Source: an uncultured Lachnospiraceae bacterium
Lineage (GTDB): Bacteria; Bacillota; Clostridia; Lachnospirales; Lachnospiraceae
Direction of reading: 5' to 3'
DNA: 64,000 nucleotides
Assembly: GCA_910586205.1 (NCBI GenBank)
Contig: CAJUGD010000004.1
Location: 1-64,000, forward strand
Below are positions 16,111 to 24,457 of the stretch, piece by piece. Position numbers and translations under genes: made by a program. The notes below the pieces were generated by a model. The model worked only from the letters and a program-made list of their open reading frames with translations. It was not told the DNA's origin and made no database searches. Numbering within the stretch: the stretch's first letter is position 1; each line of letters begins with the position of its first letter.

Positions 16111-16860
16111 ATGAGAGAAAGAAAACTAGGAATGAAGTTAAAGGATGGCAACATGAAGAAGCTTTTCCGCAGAAATCAGATTATTATCACAACGCTGGCC
16201 ATTATGATCGCAGCGGCAGGATATCTGAATTATGCCGGAAAGAAGGAGTTGGAGGCGAGCAGCGATGATATGATCTATGAAGCTGGAATGATGGAGATTT
16301 CAGATGAAGATCTTTTGCGGGAGAATCAGGCCGCAGGAAGCAGCATGACTGGAGTCATAGAGGAAGCGGAGACCATGGCCGGGAGTGAGGAGGAATGGGT
16401 AGCCGAGCAGCAATATGCGGAGATTGACAGTTGGGATGAAGGAGAGGATGCAGGAATGGAAAATCCTGGGGAAGCGGTGCTGACCAATGGATTGACAGTA
16501 GCAGATTACATAGCCAATGTTCAACTGAACCGGGAACAGATTCGGGCCAGGAACAAGGAAACTCTCAACAATATTATTAATAATGCCAATCTGGAGGAGG
16601 CTGCAAAGCAAGAGGCCATCCAGAGCATGATTGCCATGACTGCTGTTGCGGAAAAGGAAAATGCAGCAGAGACTCTTTTGCAGGCAAAAGGATTTGCGGA
16701 TCCAGTGGTCAGCCTTACAGACGGAAAGGTGGATGTAGTGATTAATGCAGTGTCTATCACGGACCAGCAGCGGGCTCAGATTGAGGATATTGTAAAACGG
16801 AAAACAGAGGTTTCGGCAGACGGAATCGTGATTACGCTGTTAAATCTGCAGGAAAATTAA
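16111..16860 (+). CDS. spoIIIAH: Stage III sporulation protein AH
   Basis: The protein has 249 residues. A basic start, a single membrane helix (about 24-41) and a Glu/Asp-rich linker lead to the C-terminal YscJ/FliF-like domain (about 130-249; EKENAAETLLQAKGFADPVV is the family core). SpoIIIAH binds SpoIIQ from the forespore side and forms the intermembrane ring. AAAGGAG lies upstream of the ATG. It is the last gene of the spoIIIA operon. Confidence 0.93.
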   Translation: MRERKLGMKLKDGNMKKLFRRNQIIITTLAIMIAAAGYLNYAGKKELEASSDDMIYEAGMMEISDEDLLRENQAAGSSMTGVIEEAETMAGSEEEWVAEQQYAEIDSWDEGEDAGMENPGEAVLTNGLTVADYIANVQLNREQIRARNKETLNNIINNANLEEAAKQEAIQSMIAMTAVAEKENAAETLLQAKGFADPVVSLTDGKVDVVINAVSITDQQRAQIEDIVKRKTEVSADGIVITLLNLQEN

Positions 16861-16895
16861 AAACCAAAGATTCCCTATGCAAAAACGACCTGATT

Positions 16896-16904
16896 TGTTA
16901 TAAT
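16896..16904 (+). promoter_or_regulatory. Extended -10 promoter for the Asp23 gene
   Basis: TGTTATAAT (16896-16904) is an extended -10 element with a perfect TATAAT. No -35 resembling TTGACA is found 16-18 bases upstream, as expected for extended -10 promoters. It lies about 124 bases before the GTG start of the Asp23 gene. Confidence 0.5.
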
Positions 16905-17027
16905 AATAATATGCATTCGGCAGTGTGCCGCACTATGAAGTATAGCTGCTTTTCTTTAAACTGAGAAGACAGCAAAAGGGAACACTGCTGTTTGCAGCAA
17001 ATCTGGAAGACGTTAGGAGGTAGCGCT

Positions 17028-17423
17028 GTGGCTGAGGTAAAAAACAAAGAAGAGAAAAACACCCAGAAGGCATCAGACAAGGGTATGATAGGAGAGGTAA
17101 AGATTGCGGACGAGGTGGTGGCCATGATCGCAGGTCTGGCGGCTACGGAGGTGAGCGGTGTAGATTCCATGGCAGGCAATATCACCAATGAGCTGGTTGG
17201 CAAGCTGGGGATGAAGAATCTTTCCAAGGGCGTTAAGGTAGATGTGACCGAGGAGCATGTATCCGTAGATCTGTCCTTAAATATTAAGTATGGGTATAAT
17301 ATCCCGGAAGTCAGCGAGAAGGTCCAGGAAAAAGTAAAATCTGCCATTGAAAATATGACCGGGCTGGTTGTGTTGGATGTGAATATTAAAATTGCCGGGG
17401 TAAATCTGGCAGAAGAAAAATAA
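17028..17423 (+). CDS. Asp23/Gls24 family envelope stress response protein
   Basis: The protein has 131 residues from a GTG at 17028 with AGGAGG 7 bases upstream; the in-frame ATG at 16992 lies before the ribosome site and is rejected. The family core is intact: GEVKIADEVVAMIAGLAATEVSGV at about 22-45 and the final INIKYGYNIPEV-like LNIKYGYNIPEVSEKVQEKV, ending VLDVNIKIAGVNL. Asp23 proteins sit at the membrane or in the cytosol and are linked to envelope stress and fatty-acid binding functions. In many Clostridia it stands between spoIIIAH and nusB/accessory genes. The gene ends 2 bases from the convergent C26-like gene. Confidence 0.9.
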   Translation: MAEVKNKEEKNTQKASDKGMIGEVKIADEVVAMIAGLAATEVSGVDSMAGNITNELVGKLGMKNLSKGVKVDVTEEHVSVDLSLNIKYGYNIPEVSEKVQEKVKSAIENMTGLVVLDVNIKIAGVNLAEEK

Positions 17424-17425
17424 AG

Positions 17426-18139
17426 CTATTTTTGCACAGTCCCTTTCCGGCAATGATCCACAAAGCTTTGAAAAAGCCGTTGCTGGATGGGAGTGTGGAA
17501 AGCCATGTGCTCAGGATGCCACTGGATAGCCAGGCAGAAAGGATAATCCTCTATCTGCAGAGCCTCCGGGAAGCCTTCCGGGCTGTCAGCGGCGATCCAC
17601 AATCCTTCTCCTATAGTATCTGCCGCCTGATGATGAAGGCTGTTTACGGTCATCGTATCTGTCATGAAAAGCTGGCCTAAAAGGCTGTCCGGATCAATCT
17701 CAATGGGATGAGTGGCATAGGCCCGATGCAGAAAATCAGAATGGGGATATTCCTGCTGGGATTTTAGATCCTGGAGCAATGTACCGCCAAAGGCTATATT
17801 GAGAAGCTGCATTCCCCGTCCAATGCAGAGCAGGGGTTTTTGCGCTTCTATGGCAGCACGAAGCAGGGAGATTTCATAATCATCCCGCACAGGATTGGAG
17901 ATGCCGCAGCCTGGCTGGGAGGACTGTCCATACAGCGCCGGTCGGATATCCGGTCCGCCGGGGAAAAGAAAGCCGGCGCACTGGTTTACTGCAGCAGATA
18001 TGGATTCCGGGGTGGTTTGCCATGGAAGAATCTGTATGGATGCCCCGGCCCGCCGCAGGCAATGGGTGTATGGATACTGCATATAGCGCCAAAAGATCCC
18101 TTTTCCCATTAAGGGAGTACCGATTATTGGATAGAGCAT
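17426..18139 (-). CDS. Peptidase C26 (gamma-glutamyl hydrolase-like) protein without the usual catalytic Cys
   Basis: The protein has 237 residues from the ATG at 18139, with AAAGGA 8 bases upstream; the frame continues upstream to a TTG at 18244 without a site. It has the class I glutamine amidotransferase fold of PuuD/YvdE-like gamma-glutamyl-GABA hydrolases, with FLFPGGPDIRP (57-67) and QWHPEH (H208, E210) as expected. The nucleophile elbow is wrong: the family has G-I-C-R-G, but here residues 105-109 read C-I-G-R-G, so Gly107 takes the Cys position and the Cys moves two places upstream. This is either an inactive homologue or one with altered chemistry. The gene is convergent with the Asp23 gene. 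Confidence 0.82.
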   Translation of the reverse strand: MLYPIIGTPLMGKGIFWRYMQYPYTHCLRRAGASIQILPWQTTPESISAAVNQCAGFLFPGGPDIRPALYGQSSQPGCGISNPVRDDYEISLLRAAIEAQKPLLCIGRGMQLLNIAFGGTLLQDLKSQQEYPHSDFLHRAYATHPIEIDPDSLLGQLFMTDTMTVNSLHHQAADTIGEGLWIAADSPEGFPEALQIEDYPFCLAIQWHPEHMAFHTPIQQRLFQSFVDHCRKGTVQK

Positions 18140-18362
18140 GAAAATATTCCTTTGCTGATCATTCTTTTTAATCTGTTTTTCCGCAACGAAATCCCTTGCT
18201 TTGTATGATTTGGTTTGGTTTTCCAACAGGTTTTTGTATGTCAATATACAACAATTTTGGTGACGGAAGTATTATGATTATACATCTGTTTTAAAATACT
18301 GTAAAGAATTTTATGAAACGTATCCTTTTCATTCATAGTGGCGCCGACAAACGGCATGGGGG

Positions 18363-18391
18363 TTTACTGTGAAACATTTGTATGGTAAGAT
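18363..18391 (+). promoter_or_regulatory. Possible promoter of recQ
   Basis: TTTACT (18363-18368), a 17-base spacer and TAAGAT (18386-18391) each match four of six consensus bases and lie 33 bases before the recQ start. The call is weak but well placed. Confidence 0.35.
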
Positions 18392-18423
18392 AAGTTGAAA
18401 ATAAGACAAAAGAGGTCTTGCAC

Positions 18424-20286
18424 ATGAACCAATATGAGATTTTAAAAAAGTATTTTGGATATGATAGTTTTCGAGAGGCTCAGGAGACCTTGATCGGCAG
18501 TATTTTGTCAGGGCGGGATACGGTAGGCATTATGCCTACCGGAGCAGGAAAGTCACTGTGTTTTCAGATTCCGGCGCTGATGATGGACGGAATTACGCTG
18601 GTGATTTCACCGCTTATCTCTTTGATGAAGGATCAGGTGGGCAGCTTGAATCAGGCAGGGATCCATGCGGCTTATCTTAACAGCTCCCTGACTATGAATC
18701 AGTATTATAAGGCGCTGGAATTTGCCAGGCAGGGGCGATATCCGATTATTTATGTGGCGCCGGAACGGCTGTTAACAGAAGAATTTCTGGATTTTGCTTT
18801 ACATACAAAGATTGCTATGGTGGCAGTGGACGAGGCTCACTGTGTGTCCCAGTGGGGGCAGGACTTTCGGCCCAGCTATTTAAAAATTGTGGAATTTATT
18901 GGCCGTCTGCCTAAGCGTCCTGTGGTCAGCGCTTTTACGGCTACAGCCACAAAGGAGGTAAGGGATGATATTCTGGACATCCTGCAGCTTAGGGAGCCTA
19001 TGGTGATGACAACTGGCTTTGATCGGAGCAATCTCTATTTTGGAGTCATGGCGCCAAAGGACCGGTATGGGGCAATCCGCAATTATCTGGAGTGTCATTC
19101 AGAAGATAGTGGTATTATTTACTGTCTGACAAGAAAGGTGGTGGAGGAGGTTTGCGAGCGGCTGAGACAAGATGGATTTGGGGTGGTCAGATATCATGCC
19201 GGCCTTAGCGATCAGGAGCGGAAAAAGAGTCAGGATGACTTTATTTATGATAGATCTTCCATTATGGTGGCTACCAATGCCTTTGGCATGGGTATTGACA
19301 AATCCAATGTGCGGTTTGTTCTTCACTATGGGATGCCGAAGAATATGGAATCTTATTACCAGGAGGCCGGGCGTGCCGGACGTGATGGGGAGCCTGCAGA
19401 ATGTATTCTCTACTACGCCGGGCAGGATGTGATTACCAATCAGTTTTTCATTGACCATAACCAGGACAATCAGGAGCTGGATGAATTGACTCGTGCTTTA
19501 GTGCAGGAGCGGGATCGGGAACGGCTGCGCAAGATGACTTTTTACTGTTTTACGAATGAATGCCTGCGGGATTATATTTTGCGGTATTTTGGGGAATATG
19601 GCTCTAATTACTGCGGCAACTGCCAGAACTGTTTGACTCAGTTTGAAACAGTGGATGTGACTGAGATTGCAAGGGGGATTGTGGGATGTGTGCAGTCCTG
19701 CTGCCAGCGTTATGGAGTAAATGTGATTCTGGATACAGTGCATGGGGCAAACACGGCTAAGATCCGTCAGTATCAGATGGATAGGAATCCTCATTATGGG
19801 GAATTGTCTAAGGTTCCTATGTACCGCTTGCGCCAGGTGATGAATTATCTTCAATTAAAAGAGTTTTTGGCTGTTACCAATGATGAGTATGCGATTGTGA
19901 AACTGACTGCCAATTCACGGCAGGTTTTGGAGAACACGGAACAAATCACCATGCGGATGGCTAAGGAGCAGGAGAATCGGGAAAAAGGAGAGAAAAAGGC
20001 CAGGAAAGGACAAGCTTCCGGAGTGGTCCTTACGGAGCAGGAGGAGAGGCTGTTTCAAAGACTGCGGGCGCTGCGGACGGAGATTGCCCGCGAGGAGAAA
20101 GTGCCGCCTTATATTGTGTTCTCGGATAAGACTCTGATTGCTATGAGCAAGGCAGCGCCGCAGGACAAGTCTCAGATGCTGTCTGTGTCAGGAGTAGGTG
20201 AGTTTAAGTATGATAAGTATGGAGAAAGGTTTTTAGCCAGTATACAGATGGAATCCGGGCAGTCTGCCAGAGGGCAGCAGGGATGA
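18424..20286 (+). CDS. recQ: ATP-dependent DNA helicase RecQ
   Basis: The protein has 620 residues from the ATG at 18424, with GAGG about 8 bases upstream; a TTG two codons earlier is an alternative. Superfamily 2 motifs are in order: Walker A TGAGKS (39-44), DEAH box (136-139) with CVSQWG, and the motif VI region QEAGRAGRDG. The RecQ-C zinc site follows (C..N.C and YCGNCQNC, about 375-405), then the winged helix and a C-terminal HRDC domain with SVSGVGEFKYDKYG. RecQ unwinds 3'-5' in recombination repair and replication restart. Length and domain order are normal. Confidence 0.95.
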   Translation: MNQYEILKKYFGYDSFREAQETLIGSILSGRDTVGIMPTGAGKSLCFQIPALMMDGITLVISPLISLMKDQVGSLNQAGIHAAYLNSSLTMNQYYKALEFARQGRYPIIYVAPERLLTEEFLDFALHTKIAMVAVDEAHCVSQWGQDFRPSYLKIVEFIGRLPKRPVVSAFTATATKEVRDDILDILQLREPMVMTTGFDRSNLYFGVMAPKDRYGAIRNYLECHSEDSGIIYCLTRKVVEEVCERLRQDGFGVVRYHAGLSDQERKKSQDDFIYDRSSIMVATNAFGMGIDKSNVRFVLHYGMPKNMESYYQEAGRAGRDGEPAECILYYAGQDVITNQFFIDHNQDNQELDELTRALVQERDRERLRKMTFYCFTNECLRDYILRYFGEYGSNYCGNCQNCLTQFETVDVTEIARGIVGCVQSCCQRYGVNVILDTVHGANTAKIRQYQMDRNPHYGELSKVPMYRLRQVMNYLQLKEFLAVTNDEYAIVKLTANSRQVLENTEQITMRMAKEQENREKGEKKARKGQASGVVLTEQEERLFQRLRALRTEIAREEKVPPYIVFSDKTLIAMSKAAPQDKSQMLSVSGVGEFKYDKYGERFLASIQMESGQSARGQQG

Positions 20287-20346
20287 GGAGCCGGAAGAAA
20301 AGAATCATAGTGTGATTTTTTCGGAAAATAGAGCATAAAAAAGTTT

Positions 20347-20475
20347 TCTGCGTCAGGAGCACGTCTGTAAAGCTTGCTATAAGATCCGCTCGTTGCTAAG
20401 TGCCGGCAGCATTTGCTTCGCGCGGATCAAAGCAGAGCATAAAACGGCGCTTTGCAGGTGCAGACCTGACGCAGA
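20347..20475. repeat. 129-bp long hairpin element between recQ and the DMT transporter
   Basis: The ends TCTGCGTCAGG (20347-20357) and CCTGACGCAGA (20465-20475) are perfect 11-bp complements. Inside, AAAGC/GCTTT (20369-20373 and 20449-20453) and GATCCGC/GCGGATC (20383-20389 and 20422-20428) also pair in register, so the whole element can fold into one branched rod. On the minus strand it is followed by AAAACTTTTTT and could terminate the transporter gene. Its size and terminal symmetry also fit a non-coding repetitive element, but no second copy is visible in the window. Confidence 0.6.
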
Positions 20476-20480
20476 CAGTA

Positions 20481-20915
20481 TCAAGAACCCCAGCGGAATA
20501 CAATGATTCCTGCAATGGCAATCCCTGCGCCAATTAGCTTCTTCCATTCGAACGGTGACTTTTCTACGCCGAACATTCCAAACAGCTCGATTGCATAGGC
20601 AACAATGATCTGAGTCACCACAATCAGAAGGGTTGCCTTGGCAGGTCCCAGTCCATCCATGCTTTTGATAACCGTAAAAGTAATGAAGGCGCCAATAAGA
20701 CCACCTAACAGCATATACCAGGGACGTACCTGGAAAATAGCGCCGATGGGGCTTTTATCGGCTATGAACCAGAGAAGGATACAAGTTAAAAAAGCTGTGA
20801 GCTGGACCCAGCCGGCAGCCACCCAGATGCCGGTCTGCTTGGTGGCCTCTGTGTTCAAGACACCCTGTATGCTCATAAGAGCGCCGGAGAGAAGTGCAAT
20901 GAGAAATCCCCACAT
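20481..20915 (-). CDS. DMT-superfamily transporter, YdcZ/DUF606 type
   Basis: The protein has 144 residues with about five hydrophobic helices, starting MWGFLIALLSGALMSIQGVLN, which is the hallmark of the short DUF606 (YdcZ-like) members of the drug/metabolite transporter superfamily. These half-size proteins are thought to work as dimers in the inner membrane. The substrate is unknown. TGGAGG lies before the start. The gene is monocistronic and ends directly at the long hairpin element. Confidence 0.85.
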   Translation of the reverse strand: MWGFLIALLSGALMSIQGVLNTEATKQTGIWVAAGWVQLTAFLTCILLWFIADKSPIGAIFQVRPWYMLLGGLIGAFITFTVIKSMDGLGPAKATLLIVVTQIIVAYAIELFGMFGVEKSPFEWKKLIGAGIAIAGIIVFRWGS

Positions 20916-21146
20916 AGAGAAAACCTCCAGATCTACTGTATTTATTACTGATTTTCTTAGTTTTGCCAGGGATGGCGAAATTATTCACAGGAAACCCTTA
21001 TATTAGCCATGTAAATATCGTCATGGATGAAAGTGGATTTTTCTTGGGCCTTTGACGGACATACATATAATGTAAATACAGGCATTTTGGCATCCGTGTG
21101 CTGCATTTTAAAGGAAATGGACAAATATCGCAGAAGGAGAGAAAAA

Positions 21147-21743
21147 ATGAATAGAATAAATGGACAGATTATACTGGCTTCCGCATCTCCCAGACGTAAA
21201 GAGCTTCTGCACCAGGTAGGATTATCACCAGATATCATACCAAGTCAGAGGGAGGAAAAGATTATCAGCAGGGATCCAGAGCAGACAGTTAAGGAGCTGT
21301 CCAGGCAAAAGGCGGAAGATGTAGCTGCATTGTGCACAGACAGAAAGGATATGTCTGTGGTAATCGGTGCAGATACAGTAGTAGCGGTGGATGGGAGGAT
21401 TTTGGGAAAGCCAGGCTCTGAGAAGGAAGCTTTGGAAATGCTGGAGCTTTTGCAGGGCAGGGAGCATCAGGTCTATACAGGGGTGACTATGATATTTGTA
21501 CACAGCGGGGAACAGATTACCTTTGCGGAACGGACGAATGTCCATGTATGTGCTATGAATCAGGAGCAGAGAAAGGCTTATGTGGCGACCGGAGAGCCCA
21601 TGGATAAGGCAGGTGCTTACGGAATACAAGGATATTTTGCTGTCTATATTAAAGGGATTGAAGGAGATTATAACAATGTGGTTGGCATGCCGGTGGGGCG
21701 GGTGTGCAGAGAGTTAATGGCAAGAGGATGGAAGCTGTTTTAG
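21147..21743 (+). CDS. maf: Maf-like nucleoside triphosphate pyrophosphatase
   Basis: The protein has 198 residues from the ATG at 21147, with AAGGAG upstream; a longer frame from 21027 is rejected because it adds an unrelated N-terminus. The Maf signature LASASPRRKELL (about 10-21) and GADTVVAVDGRILGKPGS (about 80-97) are intact, as is the late YGIQGYFAVYI.GIEGDYNNVVG block. Maf/YhdE proteins hydrolyse dTTP/UTP or modified nucleotides and are linked to septation control. The gene is cytosolic and stands alone. Confidence 0.93.
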   Translation: MNRINGQIILASASPRRKELLHQVGLSPDIIPSQREEKIISRDPEQTVKELSRQKAEDVAALCTDRKDMSVVIGADTVVAVDGRILGKPGSEKEALEMLELLQGREHQVYTGVTMIFVHSGEQITFAERTNVHVCAMNQEQRKAYVATGEPMDKAGAYGIQGYFAVYIKGIEGDYNNVVGMPVGRVCRELMARGWKLF

Positions 21744-21839
21744 AGAGATGTCATGTTTAAGAGACTTTCAGCAGGGCAATACTGTCATAAAATACATTTT
21801 TAGAATCATGAAAAGTGTTTGGAAAAGGAAGGTGACAGT

Positions 21840-23006
21840 ATGCACAGACCCAGCTTTATCAGCCAATATCTGCAGGATTTGATTCCAGTAGCTTTTGAGC
21901 TGGAGACTGCCCAGGAGTTTCAGATAATGGGCAGGGGGCCGGCCCAGTTTAAGGTTAAGCTGAAACGGGAGATTCCTAAAAAGGATCTGCTGAAAAGTAC
22001 TTCTTTGGCATTGGGAGAAGCTTATATCCGGGGAGATCTTGAATTGGATCGGGATCTTTATGAAGTTTTAGATATGTTCTTAGGACATATGGATCATTTT
22101 CGGTTAAACCAGGCAGCCCTTCATGGCCTGCTGCATACTTCGCTGGCAATGAAAAATCAACAGCAGGAGATTTCCTTTCATTATGACTTGGGAAATGACT
22201 TTTACCGGCTTTGGCTGGATGAAACCATGAGCTATTCCTGTGGATATTTTAAAAATCCAGGATATACCCTGTTTGAAGCTCAGGTGGCAAAGGTGGATTA
22301 TATTTTAAAGAAACTGAATCTGGAGATGGGAATGACACTTTTGGATATCGGATGCGGCTGGGGATTTCTATTAATGCGGGCTGCACGGCGATATGGCGTA
22401 AAGGGTGTGGGAATCACCTTGAGCAAGGAACAGTATGAGCAGTTTTCCAAGGAGATTAAGGAGCAGCATCTGGAGGATCGGCTGGAAGTGCGGCTGATGG
22501 ATTATCGTGAGCTTGATCAAAGCGGACTGGAATTTGACCGGGTAGTCAGCGTGGGCATGATTGAGCATGTAGGGCGGGGAAATTATGAATTGTTTTTAAA
22601 AAATGCTGCCCAGGTACTCAAGCCAGGAGGTCTGTTTCTCTTGCATTTTATCAGTGCTCAGGAAGAACATGCAGGGGATCCGTTTATCAGAAAATACATT
22701 TTTCCAGGCGGTGTGATACCCAGTCTTCGGGAGATTGTCAATCTGATGCCGGAATATCAGTTTCGAACCTTAGATGTGGAGAGCCTGCGCAGGCATTATA
22801 CAAAGACGTTATTGTGCTGGAGGGAAAATTTCAGAAAGCATAAGGAGACCATTGGAGCAGAACGGGGTGAAGAATTTGTGAGAATGTGGGAGCTGTATCT
22901 TGCATCCTGTGCAGCGGCATTTCATCAAGGAGTGGTGGATCTTCATCAGATTTTGATGTCCAAAGGGGTGAATAATGAACTGCCTATGGTACGTCCGGGT
23001 GGATAA
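21840..23006 (+). CDS. Cyclopropane-fatty-acyl-phospholipid synthase family methyltransferase
   Basis: The protein has 388 residues from the ATG at 21840, with GGAAGG upstream. An N-terminal lipid-binding region leads to HYDLGNDFYRLWLDETM (114-130), the CFA-synthase signature, and the SAM-binding loop LLDIGCGWGF (167-176). The substrate-site block MIEHVGRGNY follows, and the late LRRHYTKTLLCWRENF block is typical. These enzymes add a methylene group from SAM to unsaturated acyl chains of membrane phospholipids, usually in stationary phase or under acid stress. The length is close to E. coli Cfa (382). Confidence 0.93.
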   Translation: MHRPSFISQYLQDLIPVAFELETAQEFQIMGRGPAQFKVKLKREIPKKDLLKSTSLALGEAYIRGDLELDRDLYEVLDMFLGHMDHFRLNQAALHGLLHTSLAMKNQQQEISFHYDLGNDFYRLWLDETMSYSCGYFKNPGYTLFEAQVAKVDYILKKLNLEMGMTLLDIGCGWGFLLMRAARRYGVKGVGITLSKEQYEQFSKEIKEQHLEDRLEVRLMDYRELDQSGLEFDRVVSVGMIEHVGRGNYELFLKNAAQVLKPGGLFLLHFISAQEEHAGDPFIRKYIFPGGVIPSLREIVNLMPEYQFRTLDVESLRRHYTKTLLCWRENFRKHKETIGAERGEEFVRMWELYLASCAAAFHQGVVDLHQILMSKGVNNELPMVRPGG

Positions 23007-23105
23007 ATAGAAGGAAAAGAAGTTCTGCTGTTGACAAGAAGGGAGGCTTACATTACAATAATGCAAAAGATTTCATGACAAAGGTCGTGTGGAATGGAGG
23101 GAAGG

Positions 23106-23759
23106 ATGATTCGGTGCTGTATATTTGATCTGGACGGAACCTTATTAAATACCCTGAAAGCGCTTACTTACACTACCAATCTGGTGTTGGAGCACTTTGG
23201 GTATGGTCCGGTTGACGAAGAAAATATGAAGAAGTTTGTAGGGGATGGCTATAAGATGCAGTTAGAGCGGGCTTTGCGCCATGCAGGGGATGAGACCTTA
23301 AAACACCATAAGGAGAGCCTTTCGGTGTATACAGAGTTGTTTGCAAAGCATTGTCTGTATCAGGTAGAGCCATATGATGGAATCCGTGAGCTTCTTGCCG
23401 GGCTGAAAGAGAGGGGAATGAAGCTTGCCGTGCTGTCTAATAAGCCCCATGCCAGGACTGTGGAAAATATTGAGTCTGTGTTTGGAAAGGATTATTTTGA
23501 TGTGATTGCAGGGGAAATGCCGGAAGTACCAAAAAAGCCGGATCCTGCAGGGGTGATGAGGATTTTGGAAAAGCTTGGGATAGAACCAGAGGAAAGTTTG
23601 TATTTTGGAGATACGAATACAGACATGAAGACCGGGCTGGGAGCTGGGCTGATTACAGTGGGCGTGACCTGGGGATTTCGGGGCAGAGAGGAGTTGGAGG
23701 CGTATCATCCACAGTTTGTGATTGACCATCCACAGGATGTATTTGAGAGGATTCTTTAA
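23106..23759 (+). CDS. HAD-IA phosphatase (phosphoglycolate phosphatase-like)
   Basis: The protein has 217 residues from the ATG at 23106, with GGAGGGAAGG upstream. Motif I is FDLDGTLLNT (D8, D10), motif II LSNKPH and motif IV YFGDTNTDMKTG; a helical cap lies between about residues 15 and 85. It belongs to the Gph/PgmB group of small phosphatases and could clear 2-phosphoglycolate or other phosphates; specificity cannot be read from sequence. The gene ends 73 bases before an intrinsic terminator. Confidence 0.88.
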   Translation: MIRCCIFDLDGTLLNTLKALTYTTNLVLEHFGYGPVDEENMKKFVGDGYKMQLERALRHAGDETLKHHKESLSVYTELFAKHCLYQVEPYDGIRELLAGLKERGMKLAVLSNKPHARTVENIESVFGKDYFDVIAGEMPEVPKKPDPAGVMRILEKLGIEPEESLYFGDTNTDMKTGLGAGLITVGVTWGFRGREELEAYHPQFVIDHPQDVFERIL

Positions 23760-23831
23760 AGAGGTCAGGAAATTCTGTTTATTTCCGCAAACAAGGAGAC
23801 AGGTGCCGTATTTTAGAAGGTTTATTAAAAT

Positions 23832-23864
23832 GCTGCGGTTAATATTTTAATTCGCAGCTTTTTT
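23832..23864 (+). terminator. Intrinsic terminator of the HAD phosphatase gene
   Basis: GCTGCG (23832-23837) pairs with CGCAGC (23853-23858), followed directly by six T and, after GCG, six more. A classic rho-independent terminator separating the phosphatase gene from the inversion region. Confidence 0.85.
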
Positions 23865-23900
23865 GCGTTTTTTCTGAAGGTGTGATGATTAGAATAAGTA

Positions 23901-23937
23901 CTGAGTGCAACACAATATATAATTGTGTTGCACTCAG
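23901..23937. repeat. Left inverted-repeat site of the putative invertible segment
   Basis: The 37-bp site is itself a dyad: CTGAGTGCAACACAAT, then the core ATATA, then the exact 16-bp complement. Its asymmetric core gives it a direction. Compared with the reverse complement of the right site (24171-24207), 34 of 37 positions match, including the core; compared directly, 8 positions differ. That is the layout expected for a pair of inversion crossover sites. Confidence 0.75.
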
Positions 23938-23948
23938 ATTACTCCGTA

Positions 23949-23977
23949 ATAATAACACTCTTTTTGCCACATTGCAA
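23949..23977 (-). promoter_or_regulatory. Promoter inside the putative invertible segment, facing away from the EPS locus
   Basis: On the minus strand, TTGCAA (23972-23977), a 17-base spacer and TATTAT (23949-23954) form the best promoter match in the segment (4 of 6 and 5 of 6). Its -10 lies 11 bases inside the left site, so the start point falls near the site's edge, as in fim-type switches. In this orientation it fires towards the phosphatase gene; after inversion it would fire into the LoaP/EPS operon. Confidence 0.6.
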
Positions 23978-24170
23978 GGTTTTTTCGACCAAAAAGGTTA
24001 AGATTTTATGGAAAAACGGGGTGAAATTTCTTAAGAAATCATTATTTCGACCGTTTTTGCAAGAGAAGTTTGTGCGGGTTTTCAGTCTTGTTTTCTATGC
24101 AGTGCTCTAAAATGTCCAGAGCGGTAAAATCCTTGTGTTTTCAACGTTTCTCATGTTTTTAACAGAGGCA

Positions 24171-24207
24171 GTGAGTGCAACACAATTATATATTATGTTG
24201 CACTCAC
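24171..24207. repeat. Right inverted-repeat site of the putative invertible segment
   Basis: The site reads GTGAGTGCAACACAAT, core TATAT, ATTATGTTGCACTCAC. Its core is the reverse complement of the left site's ATATA core. One arm difference (position 25) and the two outermost bases distinguish it from the inverted left site. The distance between sites is 233 bp. Confidence 0.75.
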
Positions 24208-24457
24208 AGATTATTTGCCAAAGAGATAAATCGTTTAAGGGGAACAGTAAAAATTATATCTATGGCAGAGTATTCATACAAAACCGGGAAGGGAAATAGT
24301 GAGCCTTGAGGCTGCTTTTCTATGAAAGGGGTCATAATAGCTGTGGCATTGTCATGGCATTTGCTGTTCGGGTCGTTGATATTTTTGACCGGAAATGGCG
24401 AAGCTTGCCCTTTTCACAGTTTAACTAGTTGTTTTCTAAAGATAGAGGAGAGGAATT

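Larger units (their letters stand above)
23760..24457. other. Gene-free region holding a putative invertible promoter and the EPS operon leader
   Basis: These 698 bases hold, in order: the terminator of the preceding phosphatase gene, a 37-bp palindromic site, a 233-bp segment, a second 37-bp site in inverted orientation, and a leader of about 250 bases before the first LoaP-like gene. The leader contains short hairpins (AGCC/GGCT near 24302-24313; GGTC/GACC near 24371-24390) but I found no clear dual-hairpin LoaP target. No gene is seen. The plus-strand scan of the segment and leader gave no convincing promoter facing the EPS genes. Confidence 0.65.

Noticed and set aside
23901..24207. The two palindromes as transcription terminators or operators only
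   Set aside because: They have no T-runs, and the directional core and 34 of 37 match in inverted orientation fit recombination sites better; an operator role is not excluded.
24208..24457. A clear LoaP dual-hairpin RNA target in the leader
   Set aside because: Only short, weak hairpins could be found by eye; not enough to annotate.
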